Shown: in pieces, positions 1-9,963 of the stretch
Layout of the letters: each line of letters starts with the position of its first letter
Numbering within the stretch: the stretch's first letter is position 1
DNA from: Burkholderiales bacterium
GTDB lineage: Bacteria; Pseudomonadota; Gammaproteobacteria; Burkholderiales; Casimicrobiaceae
Assembly (NCBI GenBank): GCA_031277445.1
Contig: JAITMH010000134.1
Span: forward strand, 1 to 10,023
Direction: 5' to 3'
DNA length: 10,023 nucleotides
Notes under the pieces: generated by a model
What the model saw: the letters and a program-made list of their open reading frames with translations, nothing else
What the model was told of the DNA's origin: nothing
Database searches by the model: none
Made by a program: the position numbers and the translations under genes

Positions 1-397
<397 letters not shown>

Positions 398-412
398 CTG
401 TTTTCGCCACCA

Positions 413-1642
413 TCAAATATCCAGCAGGATACGTGCCGGGTCTTCCAGCGCTTCTTTAATCGCTACCAGCGACAGCACCGCTTCGCGGCCATCAATCAGA
501 CGATGGTCGTACGAGAGTGCCAGATAGTTCATCGGGCGGATCACGATTTGTCCGTTTTCAACCACCGGCCTCTCCTTGGTCGCGTGTACGCCGAGAATGG
601 CCGATTGTGGCGGATTGATTATTGGTGTTGACATCATCGAACCAAAAACGCCGCCGTTGCTGATCGTGAACGTGCCGCCGGTCAATTCTTCGAGAGTGAG
701 CTTGCCTTCCTGAGCGCGTTTGCCAAACTCGCCGATTTGTTTTTCAATCTCGACAAACGACTTCTGATCTGCATCGCGCAGAATCGGCACGACCAATCCG
801 CGTGGGCTTCCGACCGCCACGCCAATATCGAAATAACCGTGATAGACCACATCGTTGCCATCAACCGAGGCATTCACGACCGGGTATTTTTTCAGCGCGT
901 AAACCACCGCCTTGACGAAGAAACCCATGAAACCCAAACGGATTCCATGCGCTTTCTCGAATCGGTCGCGGTATTTGTTTCGCAAATCCATCACCGGCTG
1001 CATGTTGACTTCGTTGAAGGTTGTCAAAATCGCTGCCGTCGATTGCGATTCCACCAGCCGCTCTGCAACACGCTGACGCAACCGCGACATCGGCACACGC
1101 TGTTCAATACGACCGGATTCCGCCGCACCGCTCACGGTCGGCAACGACGCCACCGATGGCGCGGGCGCCTTCGGCGCTTCTGACGTTTTTGCCACAGCCG
1201 CAGACATTACGTCAGCCTTGGTAATTCTGCCGCCGCGACCGCTGCCCGCGACATCCGCCGCTGTCAGGTTTTTTTCGTCCATCAGCTTACGTGCCGCCGG
1301 CAACGCCGTCGCTTCGGTTTTGGCTGTTGTTTGGGCAACGGCTGCTGCCGCCGGTTTGGTTTCGGCGGCGGGAGCTTCCGCTTTTTTGGCGGGCGCAACT
1401 TCCGCTGCTGTGTCAAGCACGGCAATCACTTGTCCGGCCGTCACAACAGCACCGTCACTCTCGACGATCTCGGTCAAAACGCCCGCCTCCGGCGCCGGCA
1501 ATTCCAGCACCACTTTGTCGGTTTCAAGATCAATCAGGTTTTCATCGCGGGCGACCACATCGCCCGGCTTTTTGTGCCACTGCACCAGAGTGGCTTCGCT
1601 GACCGATTCAGGAAGCGGCGGAACTTTGATTTCAATCTTCAT
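413..1642 (-). CDS. sucB: 2-oxoglutarate dehydrogenase E2, dihydrolipoyllysine succinyltransferase
   Basis: Core (E2) subunit of the cytoplasmic 2-oxoglutarate dehydrogenase complex, transferring the succinyl group from the lipoyl arm to CoA. The 409-residue protein has the normal order. A single lipoyl domain covers about residues 1-77, with the lipoylated lysine K43 in [11 protein letters not shown]. An Ala/Pro-rich flexible linker follows (about 80-112), then the peripheral-subunit-binding domain (about 114-147, [31 protein letters not shown], shown only by its ends PAARKL and TKADV), a second linker, and the acyltransferase domain from about 180. The active-site motif DHRLIDG places the catalytic pair at H380 and D384. 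The length matches known SucB proteins, about 400 residues. The ATG at 1642 has AGAGGA and AAGAG purine runs upstream. It starts 21 nt after the sucA stop, so the two are cotranscribed. One lipoyl domain and the sucA context separate it from the pyruvate dehydrogenase E2. It is also called odhB. Confidence 0.97.
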   Translation of the reverse strand: MKIEIKVPPLPESVSEATLVQWHKKPGDVVARDENLIDLETDKVVLELPAPEAGVLTEIVESDGAVVTAGQVIAVLDTAAEVAPAKKAEAPAAETKPAAAAVAQTTAKTEATALPAARKLMDEKNLTAADVAGSGRGGRITKADVMSAAVAKTSEAPKAPAPSVASLPTVSGAAESGRIEQRVPMSRLRQRVAERLVESQSTAAILTTFNEVNMQPVMDLRNKYRDRFEKAHGIRLGFMGFFVKAVVYALKKYPVVNASVDGNDVVYHGYFDIGVAVGSPRGLVVPILRDADQKSFVEIEKQIGEFGKRAQEGKLTLEELTGGTFTISNGGVFGSMMSTPIINPPQSAILGVHATKERPVVENGQIVIRPMNYLALSYDHRLIDGREAVLSLVAIKEALEDPARILLDI

Positions 1643-1663
1643 TTGACTCTTTTCCTCTGTGCA

Positions 1664-4531
1664 TTATCTTTTGGTGTACATGCCGCCAGCCGCGAGCGCC
1701 GAAGAATCCGCAAATGCGTCTTCAATGACTTTTTTCTGTTCGGCAATGTGTTTGGCAGCATAGCCCACTGCCGGTGACGCCGAAACAGAACGTCCCGCAT
1801 AGGCCAGCACAAGCTTGCCTTCGGTATCTACCCTCAGGTATGCCCGTAAGCGGTACCAGGCGCCCTGATTTTGCGGCTCCTCCTGACACCAGACGATTTC
1901 CTTCGCCTTCGGATAACGGGCAACTTCGGCTTTGAAAGCGTCGTGCGGAAACGGGTATTGTTGCTCGAGACGCACAATCGCCACATCGTCGCGCTTGTGT
2001 TCGCGGCGGTAAGCATTCAGTTCGTAATAAATCTTTCCGGAGCAGAGAACGATACGCTTGACTTTTTCCGGATCGGCCACTGCGTCGCCGATGACGTTAT
2101 GAAACTTGCCGTCGGAAAGTTCACGCAATTCCGAGACTGCTTCCTTGTGCCGCAACAGGCTTTTCGGCGTCATCACAATCAACGGTTTGCGATAGGGACG
2201 CATCATCTGACGGCACAGAAGGTGAAATATCTGCGCCGGCGTCGAGGGTACGGCAAACTGCATATTGTGCTGCGCGCACAGTTGCAAAAAACGCTCGGGA
2301 CGCGCCGATGAGTGCTCCGGCCCCTGCCCTTCGTAACCGTGCGGCAGCAGCAGTGTTAACCCGCACAAACGTCCCCATTTCGCTTCACCAGAACTGATGA
2401 ACTGGTCGATCACCACTTGCGCACCGTTGGCGAAGTCGCCGAACTGCGCTTCCCAGACCACCAACTGCTTGGGCACTGAGGTTGCGTAGCCGTATTCAAA
2501 CCCCAGCACGGCGTTTTCGGTCAACACCGAATCAATGATTTCAAATTCCGGCTGGTTCTCTTTGATGTGTTGCAACGGCACCCAGATTCCGGCATCACAG
2601 CTTTCACGGTTCTGGTCGTGCAATACGGCGTGCCGGTGAGAAAAAGTGCCTCGCCCGACATCTTCTCCCGACAGACGCACCGGATAACCGCGATCAAGCA
2701 GCGCCGCGTAACCCAGGTTTTCCGCCATTCCCCAGTCGAGCGGCAACTTGCCCTGCCCCATCGCCCTGCGATCGGCGATTACTTTTTCGACACGCGAATG
2801 CAGTTTGAAATTGGACGGCACTTCGGTGATCTTCTGCGCCAACATCTGCAAATGCGCGTAATCAACTCTGGTATCGACCGGCTCCGTCCAGTGCTTTCCC
2901 TTGTAGAGTTCCCAGTTGGTCGGGTGCGGCGTTTTGTAATTGGACAGGATCGTGCTGTTGGTGTGTTCGCCGCGATCCAGCGCCGCCCGATAGGTTTTAA
3001 TCATCTCGTCGGCTTCGCCCGCCGCAATCACGCCTGCCTGCTCAAGGCGCTCTGCGTAACGCCTGCGCGTTCCTGGGTGGGCGTTGACTTTTTTGTACAT
3101 CAACGGCTGCGTCACCATCGGTTCATCGGCTTCGTTGTGTCCATGCTTGCGGAAACACATCAGGTCGATGAAAACGTCTTTATGGAATTTCATCCTGAAC
3201 GCCAGCGCCAATTCAATCGCAAACAAACAAATTTCGGGATCGTCTCCGTTAACGTGCAGAATCGGCGCTTCGATCATCTTCGCAACGTCGGTACAGTACG
3301 TCGTTCCACGGGTGTCACGCGGATCGGAAGTGGTGAAACCGATCTGGTTGTTGATCACGATATGCACGGTGCCACCGGTCGTATAACCGCGTGTTTGCGC
3401 CATGTTCAACACTTCCTGATTGACGCCCTGCCCTGCTATCGCTGCATCGCCATGAATCAATACCGGCAACACCTTGTCGCCGGTGAAATCGCCGTGCCGC
3501 CGCTGACGGGCGCGCACCGAACCTTCGACCACCGGGTTGACGATTTCGAGGTGGGACGGATTGAATGCCAGCGATAAGTGCACCGGCCCGCCGGGCGTGG
3601 TGACGTTCGACGAAAAGCCTTTGTGGTATTTGACGTCGCCGGCCAATAAATCAAGCGATACTTTTCCTTCAAATTCGCTGAACAGTTCCGACGGCATCTT
3701 GCCCATCGTATTGATCAGCACATTAAGCCGCGAACGGTGCGCCATGCCGATGACGACTCCCTTCACGCCCGCAGCGCCCGCTTTCTGGATCAGGTGATCA
3801 AGCATTGGCGACAGACTCTCGCCGCCTTCGCCCGAAAACCGTTTCTGTCCGACGTAGCGGGTGTGCAAATAACGCTCCAATGTTTCTGCAGCCGTCAACC
3901 GCTCCAGAATGAAACGCTGCGTTGCCGTGTCGAACGCAGGCCGTCCATGCACCGCTTCCAATTGCTCACGCAGCCATTCACGCTGCGCCGTATTGGTCAT
4001 GTACATGAACTCAACACCCAGCGTTCGGCAATACGTGTCTTTCAAAAGACGCAGGATGTCCTTGAGTTTGGCGTGTGACTTGGCAAGTGAGGTCGAATGC
4101 AGGGAGCCGGTGGCGAACTCGGTTTCCATATCGACATCGGTAAAACCATACGCTCCCGGATCAAGCTCCGGCAACGGCGCCAATGGGTGACGCTGAAGCG
4201 GATCGAGGTCGGCCTGTTGCACACCGAGGATCCGGTAACGGCTGATCAATAATTGCACCGCCGCCTGCTTGCTGTCGTGAATGCCGCTCGCAGGCGCCGC
4301 CGCAGCCGGTCGCACCGGCGCTTTCGCCAACTGCTCGAAAGCACGTACGATCGGTGCATGCGGTATGTCACGAGCCCCGCCGCGCAACAGCCCGAAATAA
4401 TCGTGCCATTCTTCGCTGACTGACGACGGGTCTTCGAGGTAACGCTCGTACTGCTCCTCGATAAACGGGGCGTTTCCTCCGAACAATGCGCTTGTGGAAA
4501 GATTCTCCTTCATACTTACAGAACGACTCAT
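1664..4531 (-). CDS. sucA: 2-oxoglutarate dehydrogenase E1 (thiamine diphosphate decarboxylase)
   Basis: E1 subunit: decarboxylates 2-oxoglutarate on thiamine diphosphate and succinylates the lipoyl group of SucB. It is the committed step of the complex. The 955-residue protein is slightly longer than E. coli SucA. The N-terminal segment (about 10-50, SALFGGNAPFIEEQYERYL) is the E2-contact region. AHRSRLNVL near residue 264 holds the conserved active-site His (H265). The ThDP/metal site is the HGDAAIAGQG motif (about 360-369) with INNQIGF (about 393-399). FRKHGHNEADEP follows at about 460-471. The transketolase-like pyrimidine domain has WEAQFGDFANGAQ and LPHGYEGQGPEHSSARPERF at about 693-749. 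Start choice: a TTG at 4534 is immediately followed by ATG at 4531; the GAGGG at 4543-4539 sits 7 nt before the ATG, so I prefer the ATG. It lies between gltA and sucB in one operon. No frameshift or missing motif was seen. Also called odhA. Confidence 0.97.
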   Translation of the reverse strand: MSRSVSMKENLSTSALFGGNAPFIEEQYERYLEDPSSVSEEWHDYFGLLRGGARDIPHAPIVRAFEQLAKAPVRPAAAAPASGIHDSKQAAVQLLISRYRILGVQQADLDPLQRHPLAPLPELDPGAYGFTDVDMETEFATGSLHSTSLAKSHAKLKDILRLLKDTYCRTLGVEFMYMTNTAQREWLREQLEAVHGRPAFDTATQRFILERLTAAETLERYLHTRYVGQKRFSGEGGESLSPMLDHLIQKAGAAGVKGVVIGMAHRSRLNVLINTMGKMPSELFSEFEGKVSLDLLAGDVKYHKGFSSNVTTPGGPVHLSLAFNPSHLEIVNPVVEGSVRARQRRHGDFTGDKVLPVLIHGDAAIAGQGVNQEVLNMAQTRGYTTGGTVHIVINNQIGFTTSDPRDTRGTTYCTDVAKMIEAPILHVNGDDPEICLFAIELALAFRMKFHKDVFIDLMCFRKHGHNEADEPMVTQPLMYKKVNAHPGTRRRYAERLEQAGVIAAGEADEMIKTYRAALDRGEHTNSTILSNYKTPHPTNWELYKGKHWTEPVDTRVDYAHLQMLAQKITEVPSNFKLHSRVEKVIADRRAMGQGKLPLDWGMAENLGYAALLDRGYPVRLSGEDVGRGTFSHRHAVLHDQNRESCDAGIWVPLQHIKENQPEFEIIDSVLTENAVLGFEYGYATSVPKQLVVWEAQFGDFANGAQVVIDQFISSGEAKWGRLCGLTLLLPHGYEGQGPEHSSARPERFLQLCAQHNMQFAVPSTPAQIFHLLCRQMMRPYRKPLIVMTPKSLLRHKEAVSELRELSDGKFHNVIGDAVADPEKVKRIVLCSGKIYYELNAYRREHKRDDVAIVRLEQQYPFPHDAFKAEVARYPKAKEIVWCQEEPQNQGAWYRLRAYLRVDTEGKLVLAYAGRSVSASPAVGYAAKHIAEQKKVIEDAFADSSALAAGGMYTKR

Positions 4532-4575
4532 CAATTTTCCCTCATGGCTGGTGTTCGGAGGATTTCTTACGCTTG

Positions 4576-5880
4576 TTAACGTTCCGCTATCGGTTTTACT
4601 TTGCGATGCTTCTCGCCGATGTAGCGCTGACGCGGACGACCGATTTTGTACTCAGGATCAGCAATCATTTCGTTCAACTGTGCAATCCAGCCGACGGTAC
4701 GCGCCAGAGCGAAGATCGCGGTGAACAGTGGCGTCGGAATGCCGATCGCTTTCTGAACGATGCCGGAGTAGAAATCGACGTTCGGGTACAGCTTGCGCGA
4801 TACAAAGTAATCGTCTTCCAGCGCGATTTTTTCCAGCGTCATCGCCAACTTAAACAAAGGATCGTTGCCCAATCCGAGTTCGCTAAGTACTTCGTGGCAA
4901 GCTTCGCGCATCAGCTTGGCGCGTGGGTCGTAGTTTTTATAGACGCGATGACCGAAGCCCATCAAGCGGACACCGGAATTCTTGTCTTTGACTTTGGTGA
5001 TGAATTCACCGATTCTTTCAACGCCGCCTTCCGCCTGAATCTCATTCAGCATGGTAAGGCAGGCTTCGTTGGCGCCGCCATGCGCCGGTCCCCACAAGCA
5101 CGCCACACCAGCGGCTATCGCCGCAATCGGGTTGGTGCCGGAGGAAGCGCACAGACGCACGGTCGATGTCGAAGCATTCTGTTCGTGGTCAGCGTGCAGC
5201 GTCAGAATCCGGTCGAACGCCTTCTCAACCACAGGATTGACCTTATATGGTTCGCACGGCGTCGCAAACATCATCCGCAGGAAGTTGCCCGCATACGACA
5301 GGCTGTTGTCCGGATACACGTACGGCTCGCCGATCGAATATTTGTACGCCATCGCCACCAGCGCCGGCATCTTCGAGATCAGGCGGATCGCCGACATCTC
5401 GCGCTTCTTCGCATCATGGATATCCATTGAATCGGGATAGAAGGCCGACATGGCGCCGACCAACCCGGTCAGCACGGCCATCGGGTGTGAATCGCGGCGA
5501 AAACCGCGCAGGAAGTAGTGTATTTGCTCATGCACCATCGTATGGTGCAGCACTCTCTCGGTGAATTTATCGTTCTGCTCTTTCGTCGGAAGGTTGCCGT
5601 AAATCAGCAATTGGCAAACTTCGAGAAAATTGCAGTGGTGCGCCAGTTCGTCAATCGGATAACCGCGATAAAGCAATTCGCCTTTGTCGCCATCAATATA
5701 GGTAATGGTGGAACCGCACGACGCCGTTGAAAGAAAACCCGGGTCGTAAGTGAATTTGCCGGTTTTCCCATACAGCGCTCGAATGTCGATCACATCCGGC
5801 CCGAGGTTGGCTTCAAACATCGGCAGCGTAATCGCCGGTGAACCGTCTGAAAATGAAATGGTCGCAGTCTTTTCCGTCAT
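4576..5880 (-). CDS. gltA: Citrate synthase, type II (hexameric, Gram-negative kind)
   Basis: Condenses oxaloacetate and acetyl-CoA to citrate, the entry step of the TCA cycle, in the cytoplasm. The 434-residue length and the extra N-terminal beta domain (about 1-60, [20 protein letters not shown]) are those of the Gram-negative type II enzymes, which in known cases are hexamers inhibited by NADH. The catalytic triad is present: H267 in [12 protein letters not shown]311 in [15 protein letters not shown], and D369 in NVDFYSG. The oxaloacetate-binding H232 is in [11 protein letters not shown]. The C terminus has GRPRQRY. The start ATG at 5880 follows AAGGGA at normal spacing. It is the first gene of the minus-strand set, with a promoter in the divergent spacer, and is followed 41 nt later by the sucA start region with no hairpin terminator. 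Whether NADH inhibits this protein cannot be told from motifs alone. 2-Methylcitrate synthase is less likely because of the long N-terminal domain and the TCA neighbours. Confidence 0.97.
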   Translation of the reverse strand: MTEKTATISFSDGSPAITLPMFEANLGPDVIDIRALYGKTGKFTYDPGFLSTASCGSTITYIDGDKGELLYRGYPIDELAHHCNFLEVCQLLIYGNLPTKEQNDKFTERVLHHTMVHEQIHYFLRGFRRDSHPMAVLTGLVGAMSAFYPDSMDIHDAKKREMSAIRLISKMPALVAMAYKYSIGEPYVYPDNSLSYAGNFLRMMFATPCEPYKVNPVVEKAFDRILTLHADHEQNASTSTVRLCASSGTNPIAAIAAGVACLWGPAHGGANEACLTMLNEIQAEGGVERIGEFITKVKDKNSGVRLMGFGHRVYKNYDPRAKLMREACHEVLSELGLGNDPLFKLAMTLEKIALEDDYFVSRKLYPNVDFYSGIVQKAIGIPTPLFTAIFALARTVGWIAQLNEMIADPEYKIGRPRQRYIGEKHRKVKPIAER

Positions 5881-5919
5881 GGCCTTCCCTTTCGCAGTAA
5901 GTTAATAAAGTTGCGCCTC

Positions 5920-5948
5920 ATTGTAAGCAAGATCAGGGGTGGTGTCAC
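5920..5948 (-). promoter_or_regulatory. Putative sigma70 promoter for gltA
   Basis: On the minus strand GTGACA (5948-5943, five of six to TTGACA) is followed after 17 nt by TACAAT (5925-5920, five of six to TATAAT). This predicts a transcript start near 5913 and a leader of about 33 nt before the gltA ATG, with the AAGGGA ribosome site in the leader. It would drive gltA-sucA-sucB and perhaps lpdA. It is a consensus match only, with no experimental support. Confidence 0.6.
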
Positions 5949-6002
5949 GCATGCTTTGTCACCAAGTTGAAATTTTTTTCGAAAATTCGCTTTATTGCTT
6001 TG

Positions 6003-6075
6003 ATAACCCTACTGCCAGTAACACAACTACCAATAACCACACTGCCAGCGATCCCACCGCCAGCGCATAACCCTA
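6003..6075. repeat. Spaced direct repeats ATAACCnnACTGCCAG
   Basis: ATAACCCTACTGCCAG at 6003-6018 is repeated at 6033-6048 as ATAACCACACTGCCAG, 14 of 16 identical, exactly 30 nt apart. A third partial copy is split: CCGCCAGCG at 6057-6065, then ATAACCCTA at 6067-6075. The stretch is C/A-rich and nearly free of G on the plus strand. It sits midway between the two divergent promoters, so it could be regulator sites on one helix face, or a decayed tandem duplication. Confidence 0.55.
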
Positions 6076-6100
6076 AATAAAGTGTGGCATTAACAAGGTC

Positions 6101-6129
6101 TTTACAGCTTCGAATGTCCGGCCTACTAT
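6101..6129 (+). promoter_or_regulatory. Putative sigma70 promoter for mdh
   Basis: TTTACA (6101-6106) and TACTAT (6124-6129) are separated by 17 nt, each five of six to the sigma70 consensus. An overlapping TACAAT at 6130-6135 has too long a spacer for the same -35. The transcript would start near 6136, giving a leader of about 72 nt before the mdh ATG. It is supported by consensus and position only. Confidence 0.65.
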
Positions 6130-6207
6130 TACAATGTTTCCCCGCCGTTCCTTATATATTTGTAATCCTTCAACCCTCGCTGCTTTTTGAACCTAGGAGA
6201 ACCTCAA

Positions 6208-7194
6208 ATGAAAAAACCTGTTCGCGTTAGTGTTACTGGTGCCGCCGGTCAAATCGGCTACAGCCTGCTGTTCAGAATTGCTTCCGGCGCAATGCTGGGA
6301 CCGGATCAACCGGTGATATTGCAACTGCTCGAATTGCCGATGGAAAAACCCCAGGCCGCCCTGAAGGGTGTGATGATGGAGCTTGAAGATTGCGCTTTCC
6401 CGCTGATCGCCGGTATGCAGGGGTTCGGCGACGCCGAAGGCGCTTTCCGCGACACCGACATCGCATTGCTGGTCGGCGCCAAACCGCGTGGCCCGGGGAT
6501 GGAGCGTAGCGACCTGCTCCAGGAAAACGCCAAGATTTTCATCGCTCAGGGCAAGGCGCTCGATGCCGTCGCCAGCCGCGACGTCAAGGTGCTGGTCGTC
6601 GGCAACCCTGCCAACACCAACGCTTATATCGCGATGAAATCGGCGCCGTCACTGCCGAAAAAGAACTTCACCGCGATGCTGCGGCTCGACCACAACCGGG
6701 CGCTGTCGCAACTGGCGCAGAAAGCCTGTGTGCCGGTCGCCGGTATTGAAAAACTCATCGTTTGGGGCAACCATTCGCCGACGATGTACGCTGACTACCG
6801 TTTCGCTGTCAGCGACGGCGCCTCGCTCAAGGACAAAATCAACGACGATGCCTGGAACCGCGATGTATTCCTGCCGACCGTCGGCAAGCGTGGCGCGGCG
6901 ATTATCGCGGCACGTGGCGCTTCCAGTGCCGCTTCCGCCGCCAGCGCTGCCATCGACCACATCCGTGACTGGGTACACGGCACGAATGGCCATTGGGCAA
7001 CGATGGGTATTCCTTCCAGCGGCCAGTACGGAATCCCGGAAGATGTGATGTTCGGCTTTCCGGTAACTTGCGCCAACGGCGAATACCAGGTCGTGCCCGA
7101 CCTGCCGATCGACGCGTTTTCCAAAGAGCGCATCGCCGTAACGCTGAAAGAGCTTGAGGAAGAGCGCGAAGCCGTCGCCCCGTTGCTGGGTTAG
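6208..7194 (+). CDS. mdh: Malate dehydrogenase (NAD+-dependent)
   Basis: Oxidises malate to oxaloacetate with NAD+, feeding the citrate synthase encoded divergently next to it. The 328-residue protein begins [18 protein letters not shown], with the Rossmann dinucleotide loop GAAGQIG at residues 11-17. The substrate-binding arginines are in KPRGPGMER (R94, R100) and RLDHNRA (R164). [10 protein letters not shown] (about 131-140) is the cofactor and substrate loop. The catalytic relay is D161 with H189 in WGNHSPTMY. This is the bacterial/cytosolic-type MDH usual in betaproteobacteria, not the E. coli mitochondrial-like type. Start: an in-frame TTG at 6187 would add seven residues, but AGGAG at 6195-6199 sits 8 nt before the ATG at 6208 and would lie inside the longer version, so the ATG is used. 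Lactate dehydrogenase is unlikely given the arginine-containing KPRGPGMER loop and the context. Confidence 0.96.
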   Translation: MKKPVRVSVTGAAGQIGYSLLFRIASGAMLGPDQPVILQLLELPMEKPQAALKGVMMELEDCAFPLIAGMQGFGDAEGAFRDTDIALLVGAKPRGPGMERSDLLQENAKIFIAQGKALDAVASRDVKVLVVGNPANTNAYIAMKSAPSLPKKNFTAMLRLDHNRALSQLAQKACVPVAGIEKLIVWGNHSPTMYADYRFAVSDGASLKDKINDDAWNRDVFLPTVGKRGAAIIAARGASSAASAASAAIDHIRDWVHGTNGHWATMGIPSSGQYGIPEDVMFGFPVTCANGEYQVVPDLPIDAFSKERIAVTLKELEEEREAVAPLLG

Positions 7195-7204
7195 CCATGT
7201 AGCC

Positions 7205-7280
7205 ACCTTTCCCCTCTCCCTTCGCGGAGCATCAAGCCCCCTCCCCTTCAAGGGGAGGGTTGGGGTGGGGATGGGGTTGC
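7205..7280. repeat. C/G-rich palindromic intergenic repeat between mdh and acnB
   Basis: The 162-nt mdh-acnB spacer contains a strongly strand-biased element. CCCTCCCCTT (7239-7248) and AAGGGGAGGG (7250-7259) form a perfect inverted repeat (about 8-9 bp stem with a 3-5 nt loop). It is followed by a G-run tract to 7276. A related CCCCTCTCCC lies at 7211-7220. I recognise this as the style of a repeat common between genes in many proteobacteria. Its copy number here is unknown. There is no T-run after the stem, so it is not a standard intrinsic terminator. It may stabilise the mdh mRNA end or lower acnB readthrough. Confidence 0.7.
7252..7276 (+). other. G-quadruplex motif in the mdh-acnB spacer
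   Basis: Five G runs on the coding strand, of 4, 3, 4, 4 and 4 bases, are separated by loops of 1, 2, 1 and 2 nt. This meets the strict four-run quadruplex pattern with a spare run. It would be present in any mdh-acnB readthrough RNA, about 80 nt before the acnB start codon. It competes with the hairpin at 7239-7259 for its first two G runs. Folding in the cell is not shown. Confidence 0.6.
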
Positions 7281-7356
7281 TTGCCGTGTACAATTTAACT
7301 CAAAACTTCTCTAAAACGCCCACCTATTTTTCCGATTTGCACAGAAAGGATTCAAG

Positions 7357-9954
7357 ATGTTAGAAGCTTATCGCCAACACGCCGCCGAACGCGAGGCTCT
7401 GGGTATTCCGCCGCTTCCGCTCTCCAAACAACAAACCGGGGCGCTGGTGCAGTTGCTTCTGAATCCTCCCGCCGGAGAAGAAACGTTCCTGCTTGAACTG
7501 CTCACGCACCGCGTCCCTGCCGGTGTCGATGACGCAGCGCAGGTCAAGGCGGAATTTTTGGCAAAAATCACCCGAAACGAAGCCAAAAGCCCGCTTGTCT
7601 CTCGCGCCAAGGCGACCGAGCTATTGGGTACCATGCTTGGCGGCTACAACGTCAAACCGCTGATCGACCTGCTCGCCGACGCCGAAGTCGGCGCGATTGC
7701 CGCCAACGCGCTCAAATTCACGCTTCTGATGTTCGATTATTTCCAGGACGTGCGCGAACTGGCAGAAAAAGGCAACGCCAACGCCCGCGCCGTGCTGCAA
7801 TCCTGGGCCGACGCGGAATGGTTCACCTCGCGCCCGGAAGTGCCGGAAAAACTCAAAATCACCGTCTTCAAAGTCACCGGCGAAACCAATACCGACGACC
7901 TTTCCCCCGCGCCGGACGCCTGGTCGCGCCCCGACATCCCGCTGCACGCGGTAGCGATGTTGAAAAACCCGCGTCCCGGCATCAACGCCGACCAGCCCGG
8001 CGAGCGCGGCCCGATGAAACAAATTGAAGCGCTCAAGGCCAAAGGCCATCCGGTCGCCTACGTCGGCGATGTCGTCGGCACCGGCTCCTCGCGCAAATCG
8101 GCCACCAACTCCGTGCTGTGGTGGACCGGCGAAGACATCCCGTTTGTGCCAAACAAACGCTTCGGCGGCGTCTGCCTCGGCGGCAAAATCGCGCCGATTT
8201 TCTTCAACACCCAGGAAGACGCGGGCGCGTTGCCGGTTGAAATCGACGTTTCGCAAATGGACATGGGCGACGAAATCGAACTCCTCATCGACCACGAAAA
8301 AGCAACCGTCAAGGCGCTGAAAAACGGCACCGCCATCGCTGAAGCACCGCTGAAAACGCCGGTACTGCTCGACGAAGTACGGGCAGGTGGCCGCATCCCG
8401 CTCATCATCGGACGCGGCCTGACCGCCAGAGCACGCGAGGCACTGAAACTCCCGCCCTCTGCGATTTTCCGCCTGCCGCAGTCGCCGAAAGATTCCGGCA
8501 AAGGCTTTACCCTGGCGCAAAAAATGGTCGGTCGCGCCTGTGGCCTGCTCGAAGGCAAGGGCATTCGTCCCGGCACCTATTGCGAACCACGGATGACTTC
8601 CGTCGGCTCACAGGACACCACCGGCCCGATGACCCGCGACGAACTGAAAGACCTCGCCTGCCTGGGCTTTTCCGCCGACCTCGTGATGCAGTCCTTCTGC
8701 CATACCGCCGCCTACCCGAAACTCGTTGACGTCAAAACGCACCGCACCCTGCCCTCCTTCATCTCAGCACGCGGCGGCATCGCGCTGCGCCCGGGCGATG
8801 GCGTCATCCACAGTTGGCTCAACCGCTTCCTGCTCCCCGACACCGTCGGCACCGGCGGCGATTCACACACCCGCTTTCCGATCGGTATCTCGTTCCCTGC
8901 CGGTTCCGGTCTTGTCGCGTTTGCTGCAGCCACCGGCGTGATGCCGCTCGACATGCCCGAATCCGTGCTCGTGCGTTTCAAGGGCAAGATGCAGGAAGGC
9001 ATCACCCTGCGCGATCTGGTCAACGCGATTCCGTACTACGCCATCCAGCAGGGCTTGCTCACCGTCGCAAAACAAGGCAAGAAAAACATCTTCTCCGGTC
9101 GCATCCTCGAAATCGAAGGACTGCCCGACCTGAAAGTGGAACAAGCGTTCGAACTTTCCGACGCCTCCGCCGAACGTTCCGCCGCCGGTTGCACCGTGCG
9201 ACTGAACAAAGAGCCGATCATCGAATACCTGCGTTCCAACATCGTATTGATGAAATGGATGATCGCCAACGGCTACGAAGACAAACGCACTCTTGCACGC
9301 CGGATCAAAGCGATGGAAGACTGGATCGCCAACCCGCAATTGTTGACTTCCGACGCCGACGCCGAATACGCGGCAGTGATCGAAATCGACATGAACGACA
9401 TCGGAGAACCGATCGTTGCCTGCCCGAACGACCCGGACGATGTGAAGCTGCTCTCCGATGTTGCCGGAGACAAGATTGACGAAGTGTTCATCGGTTCGTG
9501 CATGACCAACATCGGCCATTTCCGCGCCGCCGGAAAAGTACTCGAAGGCAAGAGCGACATTCCGGCGCGTCTCTGGATCGCGCCGCCGACAAAGATGGAC
9601 GCGATGATTCTGAACGAAGAAGGCTATTACAGCGTACTCGGCAAAACCGGTGCGCGGATGGAAATGCCCGGCTGTTCGTTGTGCATGGGCAACCAGGCGC
9701 AGGTTCGTAAAGGTTCGACAGCCATGTCCACCTCTACCCGCAACTTCCCCAACCGCCTCGGGATCGACACCCGCGTCTACCTCGGCTCCGCCGAACTCGC
9801 CGCCGTCTGCGCGCTGATGGGAAAAATCCCGACCACCCTGGAATACCTCGCGCAAGTCAGCATCGTTAATCAGAACGCGGTCGATGTTTATCGTTATATG
9901 AACTTCGATCAAATAGAGGAGTTTGCGGAGACGGCGAAGGAGGTTGTTGTTTGA
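7357..9954 (+). CDS. acnB: Aconitate hydratase B (bifunctional aconitase / 2-methylisocitrate dehydratase)
   Basis: Interconverts citrate and isocitrate through cis-aconitate with a [4Fe-4S] cluster. AcnB enzymes often also hydrate 2-methyl-cis-aconitate, and apo-AcnB binds mRNA in E. coli (known for the family, not shown here). The 865-residue protein has the AcnB-specific order: an N-terminal HEAT-like helical domain (about 1-160), then the swivel domain (from about 167, [39 protein letters not shown]), then aconitase domains 1-3 (from about 385). The cluster ligands are C715 (FIGSCMTN) and C773 and C776 ([11 protein letters not shown]). Substrate-binding arginines R795 and R800 are in [10 protein letters not shown]. 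The ATG at 7357 follows AAAGGA (7345-7350) at 6-nt spacing. It may be cotranscribed with mdh, but I saw no convincing promoter of its own: TACAAT at 7289-7294 lacks a good -35. It is intact, full length and ends in TGA. Confidence 0.97.
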   Translation: MLEAYRQHAAEREALGIPPLPLSKQQTGALVQLLLNPPAGEETFLLELLTHRVPAGVDDAAQVKAEFLAKITRNEAKSPLVSRAKATELLGTMLGGYNVKPLIDLLADAEVGAIAANALKFTLLMFDYFQDVRELAEKGNANARAVLQSWADAEWFTSRPEVPEKLKITVFKVTGETNTDDLSPAPDAWSRPDIPLHAVAMLKNPRPGINADQPGERGPMKQIEALKAKGHPVAYVGDVVGTGSSRKSATNSVLWWTGEDIPFVPNKRFGGVCLGGKIAPIFFNTQEDAGALPVEIDVSQMDMGDEIELLIDHEKATVKALKNGTAIAEAPLKTPVLLDEVRAGGRIPLIIGRGLTARAREALKLPPSAIFRLPQSPKDSGKGFTLAQKMVGRACGLLEGKGIRPGTYCEPRMTSVGSQDTTGPMTRDELKDLACLGFSADLVMQSFCHTAAYPKLVDVKTHRTLPSFISARGGIALRPGDGVIHSWLNRFLLPDTVGTGGDSHTRFPIGISFPAGSGLVAFAAATGVMPLDMPESVLVRFKGKMQEGITLRDLVNAIPYYAIQQGLLTVAKQGKKNIFSGRILEIEGLPDLKVEQAFELSDASAERSAAGCTVRLNKEPIIEYLRSNIVLMKWMIANGYEDKRTLARRIKAMEDWIANPQLLTSDADAEYAAVIEIDMNDIGEPIVACPNDPDDVKLLSDVAGDKIDEVFIGSCMTNIGHFRAAGKVLEGKSDIPARLWIAPPTKMDAMILNEEGYYSVLGKTGARMEMPGCSLCMGNQAQVRKGSTAMSTSTRNFPNRLGIDTRVYLGSAELAAVCALMGKIPTTLEYLAQVSIVNQNAVDVYRYMNFDQIEEFAETAKEVVV

Positions 9955-9963
9955 TTCCGTAAT

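Larger units (their letters stand above)
5881..6207. other. Divergent gltA / mdh control region
   Basis: This 327-nt spacer separates the two divergent gene sets and has no plausible gene. From left to right it holds the gltA ribosome site and promoter (to about 5948), a second TGTCAC copy at 5957-5962, an AT-rich patch with the palindrome TTTTCGAAAA at about 5976-5985, a C-rich stretch with spaced direct repeats (6003-6075), and the mdh promoter and leader (6101-6207). The two start regions point away from each other and do not overlap, so the middle 150 nt is free for regulator binding. That role is inferred. Confidence 0.75.

Noticed and set aside
2567..3577. Plus-strand open frame of 336 codons antisense to sucA
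   Set aside because: It is a shadow of the sucA codons: the low-complexity Arg/His/Val-rich product has no family resemblance, and sucA is intact across it.
4535..4575. Terminator between gltA and sucA
   Set aside because: No stem followed by a T-run is visible in the 41-nt gap, so readthrough is expected.
4486..5430. Plus-strand open frame of 314 codons across the gltA-sucA junction
   Set aside because: It is antisense to two firmly assigned genes, with no credible start context and no recognisable motif.
6003..6075. CRISPR array
   Set aside because: There are only two and a half short, imperfect copies, with no spacers of typical size and no cas genes nearby.
6187..6207. TTG start seven codons upstream for mdh
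   Set aside because: The ribosome site AGGAG (6195-6199) would lie inside the coding region. The ATG at 6208 has correct spacing and gives the usual N terminus.
7281..7300. Dedicated acnB promoter with TACAAT at 7289-7294
   Set aside because: No acceptable -35 lies 15-19 nt upstream (the region is the G tract), so the match is too weak to call.
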